From an uncultured Planctomycetaceae bacterium (GTDB lineage Bacteria; Planctomycetota; Planctomycetia; Planctomycetales; Planctomycetaceae), in the NCBI GenBank assembly GCA_903858815.1, contig CAIOKE010000296.1, positions 1-61,421 of the forward strand: 61,421 nt of DNA, read 5' to 3'. Positions 18,463 through 26,135 of the stretch are shown here, one piece after another. Below the pieces are notes generated by a model. That model was given only the letters and a program-made list of their open reading frames with translations. It did no database searches and had not been told where the DNA came from. How positions within the stretch are numbered: position 1 is the first letter of the stretch; every line of letters begins with the position of its first letter. Position numbers and translations under genes: made by a program.

Positions 18463-19703
18463 TCTGGCGTTCCTCCTTTATTGAAGAGGCAACGATTTGA
18501 TTTCACGCGGTTGGTGGCTTCTTTGTTGGCGGCAAGCACGTCTTCTTCGTGAAAGGTGGTCATCCACAGATCCTGCTCGCGAGAGCGAAGATAGTCCCAA
18601 CACAAGTAGATGGTGCCGTCGGCGGCTTGTTGGGCGTCAGGGTAGGAGCAGCCGACGCGTTCATCGATGACGAGGCCGCCGATCCAGGTTTTGCCGTCGT
18701 CCTTCGAAAGGAAGGCAGTGAGTTCGCGGCGCTGTTTGGCTTTGCCGCCCGACAAGGGGTCCTCGGCGATGCCGAGGTGCTTCACCAGCAGCAGATTTCC
18801 CGATTGCAGCCTGCCGATGAAGAAGCGCGAGGGTGTGTGCGGGATGGCGGGAGTCTTCAGCGGACTCCAGGTCGCGCCGCCGTCGGTGGAGGAGCTTTCG
18901 CCGATGCCCTTGGTGGTGCGCACCAGCATCCAGAGCGAGCCGTCCTTGCGCTCCACCGCCATCGGCTCGGAGGGAAAGAGGTCCCAGCTCGCCAGCATCT
19001 GACCCTTCACGGTGAACGTGCGGCCCCGGTCGCGGGAGACCTGCGAGAGGATCGCGCCCATGTTTTCCGGCCGTCTCGCGTAGGTGGGGAACAACCAGTC
19101 GCCGTTGGCCAGCACGGTGGGCTTGTTGAGCAGCACGCCCTCGAAGACAGGACGCGGCGGCGACCATGCGGGACTGGCCTGATCTCCGTTTTCCGCCGTG
19201 ATCGCCCAGGCGTGTTTGTGCAGCGGGTAAGGCAGAGTGAAGAACACCCAGAGCTTCCCATCGGGGGCGACCCACGGATGTGGATCATAGGCTTTGAGCG
19301 GGCCGGGGCCGTCGGGATCAACCGCGAACACTTCCTTCCACGTCTTCCCGCCATCGCCGCTGGTGCTGACGACGACATAGGCGTTCGGGCAGCGCTCGAT
19401 AATCTCGCCCGGTGTCGTGCCGGAAAACCACGCCGCCCAAAGTCGTCCGCCACGCGAAACTGCAATGCTCGGCACGCCCGTGCAGGTGCGTTTGGCGCGG
19501 TTGTAGTCCGCCGTGCTGCCGGGATTCGGGATCAACTTCGGCGGCATCGCTTTGTCCGGTGGAGGTGCAGTGCCGTCGTCCGGATCGATGCCTGCGGATT
19601 GATCCGGATTCGGCTTGGCGGGTTTGTCGGCGGCGTGCAGCGAGGCCAGCGACGCGAGCAGCAGGACGGTGGGGAATCTAAGGCGTTTCAAGGTGGGGGT
19701 CAT
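18459..19703 (-). CDS. Sialidase-like (BNR/Asp-box) secreted protein 2
   Basis: A 414-residue exported protein with signal peptide PTVLLLASLASLHAA. Asp-boxes are SGDGGKTW, SRDRGRTF, STDGGATW and SKDDGKTW. VPSIAVSRGGRLWAAWFSG opens the propeller, as in many environmental sialidase-family proteins, and a SYPDAQQAADGTIYLCWDY segment ends it. It belongs to the same fold as its downstream neighbour but is clearly diverged from it, so the pair is not a recent duplication. Its stop overlaps the next start (ATGA). Codon and skew style are foreign, as for the neighbour. The substrate is unknown; host-glycan or algal-glycan turnover is only a guess. Confidence 0.85.
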   Translation of the reverse strand: MTPTLKRLRFPTVLLLASLASLHAADKPAKPNPDQSAGIDPDDGTAPPPDKAMPPKLIPNPGSTADYNRAKRTCTGVPSIAVSRGGRLWAAWFSGTTPGEIIERCPNAYVVVSTSGDGGKTWKEVFAVDPDGPGPLKAYDPHPWVAPDGKLWVFFTLPYPLHKHAWAITAENGDQASPAWSPPRPVFEGVLLNKPTVLANGDWLFPTYARRPENMGAILSQVSRDRGRTFTVKGQMLASWDLFPSEPMAVERKDGSLWMLVRTTKGIGESSSTDGGATWSPLKTPAIPHTPSRFFIGRLQSGNLLLVKHLGIAEDPLSGGKAKQRRELTAFLSKDDGKTWIGGLVIDERVGCSYPDAQQAADGTIYLCWDYLRSREQDLWMTTFHEEDVLAANKEATNRVKSNRCLFNKGGTPE

Positions 19704-19802
19704 GGAATCAGTCCTGCCAGAAAGGACTTCAATCTTTGTCTCCAGGATCAGTGCGAAAGCAGATTCTACTTCCCCACCGGTTCATCGTGAAATCCAAGGC
19801 TG

Positions 19803-20011
19803 GGTTTGAACCGCACGAATATCTTTTGCAGCAACGAGTTGCGGCATAGGCACGAAGAAACCCCCTGAAGCCGACGACGGAATTTGAACCACCAGATCTT
19901 GATGATCCGCCTCAGAAATCCCATGAAAAAAGCCCTCCGACCGAAAGATCGAAGGGCTTCACGATTTCAGAGTCGGGACCACGCGATTTGAACCGCCCCT
20001 CAACCTCACCA
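19803..20011 (-). other. tRNA 3'-end-like fragments near the insertion's right edge
   Basis: On the minus strand three segments read GCGG-TTCAAACCC, GTGG-TTCAAATTCC and GCGG-TTCAAATCGC, each like a tRNA T-loop and 3' half. In none does the sequence before TTCAAA pair with the sequence after it, so the 5' halves are missing. This is what integrase-type recombination in tRNA genes can leave behind. The fragments lie between the sialidase operon and the DUF1501 N-terminus. The identification is tentative. Confidence 0.35.
19926..19958 (-). terminator. Rho-independent terminator within the inserted segment
   Basis: On the minus strand AGCCCTTCGATC pairs with GGTCGGAGGGCT over 12 positions (wobbles included), loop TTTC, and is followed by six Ts. 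It directly follows one of the tRNA-3'-like fragments, as if a tRNA-plus-terminator end was carried in, and lies upstream of the sialidase genes, insulating them. Confidence 0.8.
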
Positions 20012-20154
20012 CGCGCAGTCATCATCTGACGCGCCTGCAACAGTCGAGGCAACGTCAGGCCACTCACCAGCGACAGACTGCCAGCCTGCAGCAGATCACG
20101 CCGAGCAGAGCGGTGGGGAATCCGCAGCCCCGACGGCAGACATGAACGGAACAT
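20004..20154 (-). pseudogene. DUF1501 gene, N-terminal fragment
   Basis: From the ATG at 20154 the minus strand reads LRIPHRSARRDLLQAGSL then LTLPRLLQA, the twin-arginine-type N-terminus of planctomycete DUF1501 proteins. The similarity fades about 50 residues in (RQMMTARGEVEGR), at about 20004, where the tRNA-like fragment begins. The remainder of the same protein resumes near 17090 on the same strand. I read this as one gene cut in two by an insertion. The exact junction is uncertain by a few tens of bases. Confidence 0.75.
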
Positions 20155-20303
20155 CCCCCAGATCACCCTCGCCACCAAATGCAAGCACAAATGCCGCCGA
20201 TTCCCGCAGGAGCAGGGCAGCAAGGCCGAATCTGACGATCTGTTGCCAAATCACCACAACCGCACACCCAATCCGCGCCCCAGTGCTGGCCTCCGACCAC
20301 GTC

Positions 20304-20840
20304 TCACTCGCCCGTCGCTTCCCGGCCCCGACGCTCACACTCCGCTATCGCCCGCTCAAACGCCTCTCCCGCCGCAGCTCGCTCGACTGCCACAATGCTC
20401 CTCCCACGCACTCGCCATAACTGCCGGATCGTTTCGGCACACCAGTGAGCACTGGTAGCAGAAATGCGAATGGGACGCCCACTCACCAGCACCTCGATCG
20501 GATTCGTATGCAACTGCGGAAAACAACGCACCGCCAACCAGCTGCTGCGTTCAATCGATACTTCAAACTCCAGCTCATGCTCGGCACCATCCGCCCGAAT
20601 CACACGGATCTCCGCCACCTCACCCGCACTATCAACTCCACTCGCCGTTCACCCCCACCAATCCAGCGCCGAGAACGCTCTCCATGCAGCGTCACTGTAT
20701 CCCCCAGCCATCGAGGTCGGTCCTGCTCGCCGCGACTTGCATACGCTATCGACTCAGGCATCTCAGGCGCTGCCGCAATGATCGTTCGCACTGCCACCCG
20801 AGTCGCCCCCGGCAGCTGCAACTGCCCCCCCGTCGTCACT
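20304..20840 (-). pseudogene. C-terminal remnant of a CehA/McbA-type metallohydrolase
   Basis: The frame 20618-20304 reads VSIERSSWLAVRCFPQLHTN then PIEVLVSGRPIRIS and SAHWCAETIRQLW. This is the C-terminal end that I know from planctomycete CehA/McbA-family metallohydrolases (homologues read ERSSWIALRI and HTNPIFVLV). The residues expected just before it appear in a different frame up to about 20840 (GGERRVELIV), so there is a frameshift near 20620. The catalytic N-terminal part, several hundred residues long, is absent. It lies beside the split DUF1501 gene, in the same decaying stretch. Confidence 0.65.
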
Positions 20841-20860
20841 TCCTGACCACCCGCTTTCGC

Positions 20861-21427
20861 TCAAAAATCGAGGGCATGCAGATACCCGTCAGAGACATCA
20901 CTGCGACCTGCCGCCAGACCCTGACACCAGAGACCAAAGTCCAGAGACTCCCGCAACGAGTCTTCCAGCTGCACATAACTGCGACCCTGCCCCACCGCCA
21001 TCCCGCTCATACACGGAAAATCCGGCTCACCGGCAGCCTTCAGCGCAAAACCACAATTCAGAATATAAAACCACATATTCCATTCGGCGATCCGCTGAGT
21101 ATCCATGGCACTGATGAAGTCACACACGCCCTCAGCCACTGCCACTGGCAGTTCCATCGCACCCACACTGTTCATTTCCGGTATCGCCACGTTGGGAAGC
21201 TGGTCGGCCGCCCGATCTACTGCCCACTGCAACTCACCCGTGCTCAGCCCACCATCGCCGTCCATGTCAATCCACTCAAACGCTGCCGGTAACAGCGCCG
21301 CAGCACACTCCGCATCCGTCAATAAACCACTCTGATCCACATCGAACTGCTCCAGCAGCCGCTGGGCAGCCCGCGCTGGCCCCCAACCCCCAACCCCCAA
21401 CAAGCACCAAATTTGACCAACGGCCAT
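20861..21427 (-). CDS. Secreted two-EF-hand protein
   Basis: A 188-residue protein with two canonical 12-residue calcium-binding loops: DVDQSGLLTDAE (29-40) and DMDGDGGLSTGE (54-65). The Asp, Asp, Ser/Asp and Glu ligand positions are all filled. A short hydrophobic N-terminus (MAVGQIWCLLGVGGWGPARA) could be a signal peptide; it is encoded by an AACCCCC heptamer run, which is unusual. Longer starts up to 21520 exist but overlap the divergent amidohydrolase gene. The C-terminal 110 residues are unrecognised. EF-hand proteins are frequent in planctomycete secretomes; the partner is unknown. Confidence 0.7.
   Translation of the reverse strand: MAVGQIWCLLGVGGWGPARAAQRLLEQFDVDQSGLLTDAECAAALLPAAFEWIDMDGDGGLSTGELQWAVDRAADQLPNVAIPEMNSVGAMELPVAVAEGVCDFISAMDTQRIAEWNMWFYILNCGFALKAAGEPDFPCMSGMAVGQGRSYVQLEDSLRESLDFGLWCQGLAAGRSDVSDGYLHALDF
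21381..21402. repeat. CCCCCAA heptamer run inside the EF-hand gene start
   Basis: Three in-phase CCCCCAA units lie within the first codons of the EF-hand gene (minus strand), coding part of its presumed signal peptide. The same unit occurs at 2704-2731. Confidence 0.7.
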
Positions 21428-21512
21428 CAACACCGTAGCCTCAGGCAACACCCAGGGTACACTCCACCCTGCGCCTAACCGTCGCCAACACCAGCCCCAG
21501 CGGACCTTCACC

Positions 21513-23342
21513 ATGCACAACCGTCACGCCGCCAGCCACTGCCCAATCGCCCGTTATCCCCGCCATACCCTGTCCGCAACAACCTCGCTCTGCCTGCTGC
21601 TGTGGCTCGCCATGCCAGTCACTGTCGCTCAGAGTCCCGCTCAACTGCCCCACAACCTTCCCGATCCGCGCCACGCTGCTCTGTCGTCCGACGCCTGGCG
21701 CAGCGAACGCCGCATCATCGACCTGCACCAGCACATCGAAACAACGCCGGAACGTTTTCAACGGGCCATCGGTATCCTTGACCGCAGCGGTGTCGGGCTT
21801 GGAGTCATCCTTGGGGCCGGCACCGTCACTGCCAAAGACGGGCAGCCATCAGGCTTTCAGAAATCAAAGGAACTGGCCGATCGTCTGTATCCCGGTCGCT
21901 TCCTCCACAGCATGATCCTCGACTACGCAGGCTGGGACGAACCTGGCTGGAGCGAACGAGCGGCCGAGCAGGTGTCCATCGGCCATCGCCTCGGAGCCGC
22001 TGGTCTCAAGGAATACAAACGCCTCGGACTCTACCTGCGTGACAAAAACCGCAAACTGATCCGTATTGACGATCCCCGACTGGACGCCGTCTGGAAACGC
22101 TGCGGCGAGCTGCAGATGCCCGTCTCGATCCACGTTGGCGACCCCAAAGCCTTCTGGCAACCATGGGATGAAAACAACGAACGCTGGACCGAACTGCGTG
22201 ATCACAAAAGCTGGTGGTTTGGCGATTCAGCCACCTATCCGCCGCGGATGGAACTGCTGGAAGCACTCAATCGCGTGATCGAGCGACATCCACAGACCAC
22301 CTTTGTCTGCGTCCACTTCGCCAACAACCCCGAAGAACTGGAGTGGGTCGATGCTGCGCTGGATCGCTATCCCAACATGTACGCCGATATGGCAGCACGC
22401 ATCCCGGAACTGGGGCGACATGATCCCGCCCGAGTAAAAGCCCTGTTTCAAAAACATCAGGACCGAATCCTGTTCGCCACCGACTTTATGGTCTACGGCA
22501 AGCTGATCCTTGGTTCCGGCGGTGACAGCGACAACCCGACCGATGATGACGCTGTCGAGTTCTTCACGAAATGCTGGCGCTGGATGGAGACCGATGACCG
22601 TGACTGGGCTCATATGACCCCCATTCAGGGCAACTGGCTGATCAGCAGCATCAACCTGCCCCCGGCCGTCGCTCGTCGAATTTACTTCGATAACGCTCAG
22701 CGACTGTTTGCTCGGTCCATCCCGCTGCCAGTCGCTCAGGCGCGGTTCATCGAACGCGACTTCAAACCGGATGGACTGCTGCAGGAACCGGAATGGCAGA
22801 CCACAACTCCCGCACGACTTGAATACGCCTCGATCGACAACCGTGCACGGCCGGACTACAGCACACCAGTTCGCATGCTGTGGTCCAGCAACTCGCTGTA
22901 CCTCAGCTACGAATGCCCCTTCGAACAGCTCACGACCTTCGAGCCGCCGCAGGCCACTGAACGCATCGGTCTCTGGGATCGCGATGTGGTCGAGTTGTTC
23001 ATCGCCCCGGACAACAATCGACCCAACTACTATGCGGAATTTGAATGGGCCCCCAACGGCGAGACACTGGATCTGCTGGTCGACCTTCCGGACAAGGATT
23101 TTGCGTGGACTGCACATGCGGAATCTGCCGTCACCGTCGATCACGCACGGAAGATCTGGCAGGTCGAAGTGCGAATCCCCTTCAAGTCACTTGCCGCTGC
23201 GGGACCGCAGCCCGGTGATCGCTGGAGAATGAACCTTTACCGCATGGATCGACACGGCCGCGCTTTCCTTGCCTTCTCACCCATTCTTGCCGGCAGCTTT
23301 CACACCCCCGAACGCTTCGGCTGGGTCGAGTTTCGGAAGTAG
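21513..23342 (+). CDS. Secreted amidohydrolase with C-terminal CBM9-like domain
   Basis: A 609-residue two-domain protein. A hydrophobic segment (SLCLLLWLAMPVTVA) suggests export. Residues about 65-405 form an amidohydrolase-2 barrel with probable metal ligands H72 and H74 (IIDLHQH), H207 (SIHVGD), H268 (CVHFANN) and D324 (FATDF). From about residue 410 a CBM9-like sugar-binding sandwich follows (ARFIERDFKPDGLLQEPEW to WRMNLYRMDRHGRAFLAFSP). The fusion suggests hydrolysis or decarboxylation of a carbohydrate-linked substrate, but this is inference. The start overlaps the longest possible frame of the divergent EF-hand gene, which is why that gene is started later. No operon partner is seen. 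Confidence 0.85.
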   Translation: MHNRHAASHCPIARYPRHTLSATTSLCLLLWLAMPVTVAQSPAQLPHNLPDPRHAALSSDAWRSERRIIDLHQHIETTPERFQRAIGILDRSGVGLGVILGAGTVTAKDGQPSGFQKSKELADRLYPGRFLHSMILDYAGWDEPGWSERAAEQVSIGHRLGAAGLKEYKRLGLYLRDKNRKLIRIDDPRLDAVWKRCGELQMPVSIHVGDPKAFWQPWDENNERWTELRDHKSWWFGDSATYPPRMELLEALNRVIERHPQTTFVCVHFANNPEELEWVDAALDRYPNMYADMAARIPELGRHDPARVKALFQKHQDRILFATDFMVYGKLILGSGGDSDNPTDDDAVEFFTKCWRWMETDDRDWAHMTPIQGNWLISSINLPPAVARRIYFDNAQRLFARSIPLPVAQARFIERDFKPDGLLQEPEWQTTTPARLEYASIDNRARPDYSTPVRMLWSSNSLYLSYECPFEQLTTFEPPQATERIGLWDRDVVELFIAPDNNRPNYYAEFEWAPNGETLDLLVDLPDKDFAWTAHAESAVTVDHARKIWQVEVRIPFKSLAAAGPQPGDRWRMNLYRMDRHGRAFLAFSPILAGSFHTPERFGWVEFRK

Positions 23343-23430
23343 AGGGGATTCACGGCATGCCGCAGACAGCAAAACACTCCTGTCATCTGCACGCGCAGCA
23401 CTTCCGCCAAATTCACGCCCTGACACGCAG

Positions 23431-24486
23431 CTACCACTCCGGCTGCTGCTGCTTCACCTGCACCGCAAGATTCGGAAAATATGCCGGCGAGGAACCACAC
23501 AAGACCGCGTCGGCTCCGGCCAGAAAGAAATCACCAGCGTCCTCGACAGAACTGACACCACCCACCGCAGCGACCTGCAGATTCAGACCGTAGCTGGAAA
23601 TCAACTGCCGCACCTGTCGTACAGCAGCCACCGATGGCTGATGAATGCTGCGGCCAATCACCCCGGCCCGACGATAACGCTCGCCAAACACAGGTTGGCC
23701 GTCTGCACGCAGAACTTCTCGAGTCACACAGTTGACCAGCGTCACGCCATTCGCCATTCCATCCACCGCCTGCAGAAATTCCAGCAGTAACTGCTGCTGA
23801 GGAAACAATCCAACCTTCAGCAGCAACGGCACCTTACCGATCGCCGTCCGGATGGCCTGCACCACCTGCCGAGTCGCCGCAACGTCCAGAAAAATTGCCC
23901 CCTCAGCCGAACACACATTCGGACACGACAGATTGGCCTCAATCACCTGCGCGCCAGCCTCAGCCGCCCACCCGGCACACACCGCAAAATCGTCGGCCGT
24001 CTGAGCCAGTGACCAGTCGGGCTGAGGACTGGCCACGACCGACACAATCAGTAACTGCCCCGGCAGCAATTGACCGGCAGTCCAGCGAATGTCCGCCCGC
24101 CACTGCTCGGGCGCCTGAGACGGCATGCCGAAACAGACGGCCGCACTCAGCTGCTGCTCATCACCGGTCCAGCGCTCTATCACCGTCACCGGACCATCCG
24201 CACGACCACCATCATCCACGATCACCCAGTTCGGAACCGGATAACACGGCCGCGCCACAGAACGCACGGTCTTCCATGTCAGAATGTCAAACCCCCGTCG
24301 AGCATACGGGAGCACCCAGTTGCTGTTTGGTAATAAACCGGCAGCTATCCCAAAGCGACTGCCCACCGGAAGACCAAGAAACTGCTTCAGCGGCACTTCG
24401 GGCACAATGGGATCCGCCCCCTGAAACTGAGGGCCACGAATACAATTGTGCTCCCAGGACATTGCAGTGTCATAGGCGCAATACAT
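23431..24486 (-). CDS. Dihydroorotate dehydrogenase-like flavoprotein
   Basis: A 351-residue FMN-dependent TIM-barrel protein related to PyrD, which oxidises dihydroorotate to orotate in pyrimidine synthesis. Visible features are FGIAAGLLPNSN near the start (flavin region), IEANLSCPNVCS with the central active-site loop, LLLKVGLF, and the phosphate-binding end AVGGVSSVEDAGDFFLAGAD followed by AVLCGS. The barrel is complete, but the sequence looks divergent, and flavin-linked relatives with other substrates cannot be excluded. The frame extends to 24633; I chose the ATG at 24486 because the extra 49 residues look non-coding. It is a monocistronic minus-strand gene. Confidence 0.8.
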   Translation of the reverse strand: MYCAYDTAMSWEHNCIRGPQFQGADPIVPEVPLKQFLGLPVGSRFGIAAGLLPNSNWVLPYARRGFDILTWKTVRSVARPCYPVPNWVIVDDGGRADGPVTVIERWTGDEQQLSAAVCFGMPSQAPEQWRADIRWTAGQLLPGQLLIVSVVASPQPDWSLAQTADDFAVCAGWAAEAGAQVIEANLSCPNVCSAEGAIFLDVAATRQVVQAIRTAIGKVPLLLKVGLFPQQQLLLEFLQAVDGMANGVTLVNCVTREVLRADGQPVFGERYRRAGVIGRSIHQPSVAAVRQVRQLISSYGLNLQVAAVGGVSSVEDAGDFFLAGADAVLCGSSPAYFPNLAVQVKQQQPEW

Positions 24487-24679
24487 AACCACCACGCACA
24501 GTAAGGACGAATATGGCGGTACTGGAAAGGGAGGGCTTTCCTGCCCCCTTCTATCAACATCGAGGCTACACGCAAGAGCAAACCGGCGCAAATTCACAAA
24601 AGCACTGGGTAACCCCCAATAACGATCAACCAACGGGCTCCCTGCGGCAACGGTTCAAATCGCACCCCGCCCCCCCCAA

Positions 24680-26131
24680 TCAGGACCGCACCAGAATTTC
24701 CCGTATCACTGTCGGCTCCAAAACACCCGTCAATCGCTCCTTCAAACCGGCGCGCGACACATACAGATCGTCCGCCCCAAGTCCCAGCACATGCAGCAGC
24801 GTGGCATGCAGATCGGGCACACCAACCCGCCCTTCCACCGCCGCAAAACCCAACTCATCCGTACTGCCATGCACCACTCCACCCCGCACTCCACCCCCCG
24901 CCAGCCACGCTACCATCGCGTTCTTGTTGTGGTCCCGCCCGGAACTGCCCGGATTCCGATCAGCAGCCAGCTGCGAAATCGGCAGACGCCCCATCTCACC
25001 TCCCCACACCAGCAGCGTCTGATCCAGCAATCCCCGCTGCTTCAGATCCGTCAGCAACCCGGCAATCGGCCGATCCGTCCGCGCACACGCCGCAGGCAGG
25101 GCCGTCCCGATACTCGAATGATTATCCCAGATTTGACTGTTGATGAATAACTGCACAAATCGAACGCCACGTTCAACCAGCCTGCGAGCGATCAGGCAGC
25201 GACGTCCATACGCATCCGTCGGCTCACGACCAATCCCATACAACTCCAGCGTCGCCGCCGTTTCCTGACTCAGATCCAGCGCATCAGTCGCTGATGTCTG
25301 CATCCGCGCTGCCAGTTCCCACGCTTCAATCCGAGACTCCAGACGCGACTGCCCGGCACGATTCTGCTGATGCAGGCGATCCAGACGACGAATCAACTGC
25401 CGCTCAACCGCCGTCACTGACGCGGGCTCCACAAAATCCGGACTGACATTCAGCACCGGAGCCCCCGTGGCGCGAAAACGCGTCCCCTGAAACGAAGCCG
25501 GCAGAAATCCGGACGTCCAGTTGTCCACACCATTCACCGGCAGTCCCTGAGGATCCTCAAGCACCACATACCCCGGCAGATTCTGATTTTCACTGCCCAG
25601 CCCCCACGTAATCCACGCACCCAAAGACGGTCGCCCGGTAAACTCACTGCCACTGTGATACTTGTACAGCGCAGGCTCATGAGTCAGGTTTGTCGTGTAT
25701 AACCCACGCAACAGCGACAGCTCATCCACGTGCCGCGATAACTCCGGCAATAACTCAGACACCCACATACCACACTGCCCATATCGTGCAAAACGGAAAG
25801 GACTGCCAAGCAATGCCCCCGCTGCTTCCGGAAACTCCACCTCACCCGCGATCCGATCAAAATGCTCCTGCCCATGACGCCGCACCAGCTCAGGCTTGGG
25901 ATCCAGCAGATCCATCTGACTGGGGCCGCCATTCATGAACAGATGAATCACCGATGTCGCACTCGGCTCATGCACCGGACCACCCGGACGACCAGACTCA
26001 TCCTCAGCACGCACCGCCCCACGCGATACACCCGACTCGCTGTCCAGTAACGACAACATGGCCACAGCCGATACGCCACCGGCCAGACTGCGAAATACTC
26101 CACGGCGATGAACTTCCTGACCATTCCTCAT
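24680..26131 (-). CDS. DUF1501 family secreted protein (intact)
   Basis: A 483-residue protein with a twin-arginine-like N-terminus (HRRGVFRSLAGG), indicating export in folded form. The family landmarks are in order: HLFMNGGPSQMDLLDPKP (about 63-80), SGRDHNKNAM near 397, AWLAGGGVRGGVVHGSTDELG near 408, and a DLHATLLHVLGLG close. The fold is that of alkaline phosphatase/sulfatase superfamily members, although substrate and activity are unknown. It starts 4 bp after the stop of the PSCyt1/DUF1549/DUF1553 gene, the usual planctomycete pairing, so the two products are made together. It is the intact counterpart of the broken DUF1501 gene at 16.1-20.2 kb. Confidence 0.92.
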   Translation of the reverse strand: MRNGQEVHRRGVFRSLAGGVSAVAMLSLLDSESGVSRGAVRAEDESGRPGGPVHEPSATSVIHLFMNGGPSQMDLLDPKPELVRRHGQEHFDRIAGEVEFPEAAGALLGSPFRFARYGQCGMWVSELLPELSRHVDELSLLRGLYTTNLTHEPALYKYHSGSEFTGRPSLGAWITWGLGSENQNLPGYVVLEDPQGLPVNGVDNWTSGFLPASFQGTRFRATGAPVLNVSPDFVEPASVTAVERQLIRRLDRLHQQNRAGQSRLESRIEAWELAARMQTSATDALDLSQETAATLELYGIGREPTDAYGRRCLIARRLVERGVRFVQLFINSQIWDNHSSIGTALPAACARTDRPIAGLLTDLKQRGLLDQTLLVWGGEMGRLPISQLAADRNPGSSGRDHNKNAMVAWLAGGGVRGGVVHGSTDELGFAAVEGRVGVPDLHATLLHVLGLGADDLYVSRAGLKERLTGVLEPTVIREILVRS

Positions 26132-26135
26132 ACAC

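Noticed and set aside
18549-19790. 413-codon + strand frame
   Set aside because: It lies opposite the sialidase-like genes, whose Asp-boxes and signal peptides show that the minus strand is coding.
24640-24680. Possible tRNA (GGTTCAAATCGCACC near 24652)
   Set aside because: No 5' acceptor half or anticodon arm could be folded upstream; at most a fragment.
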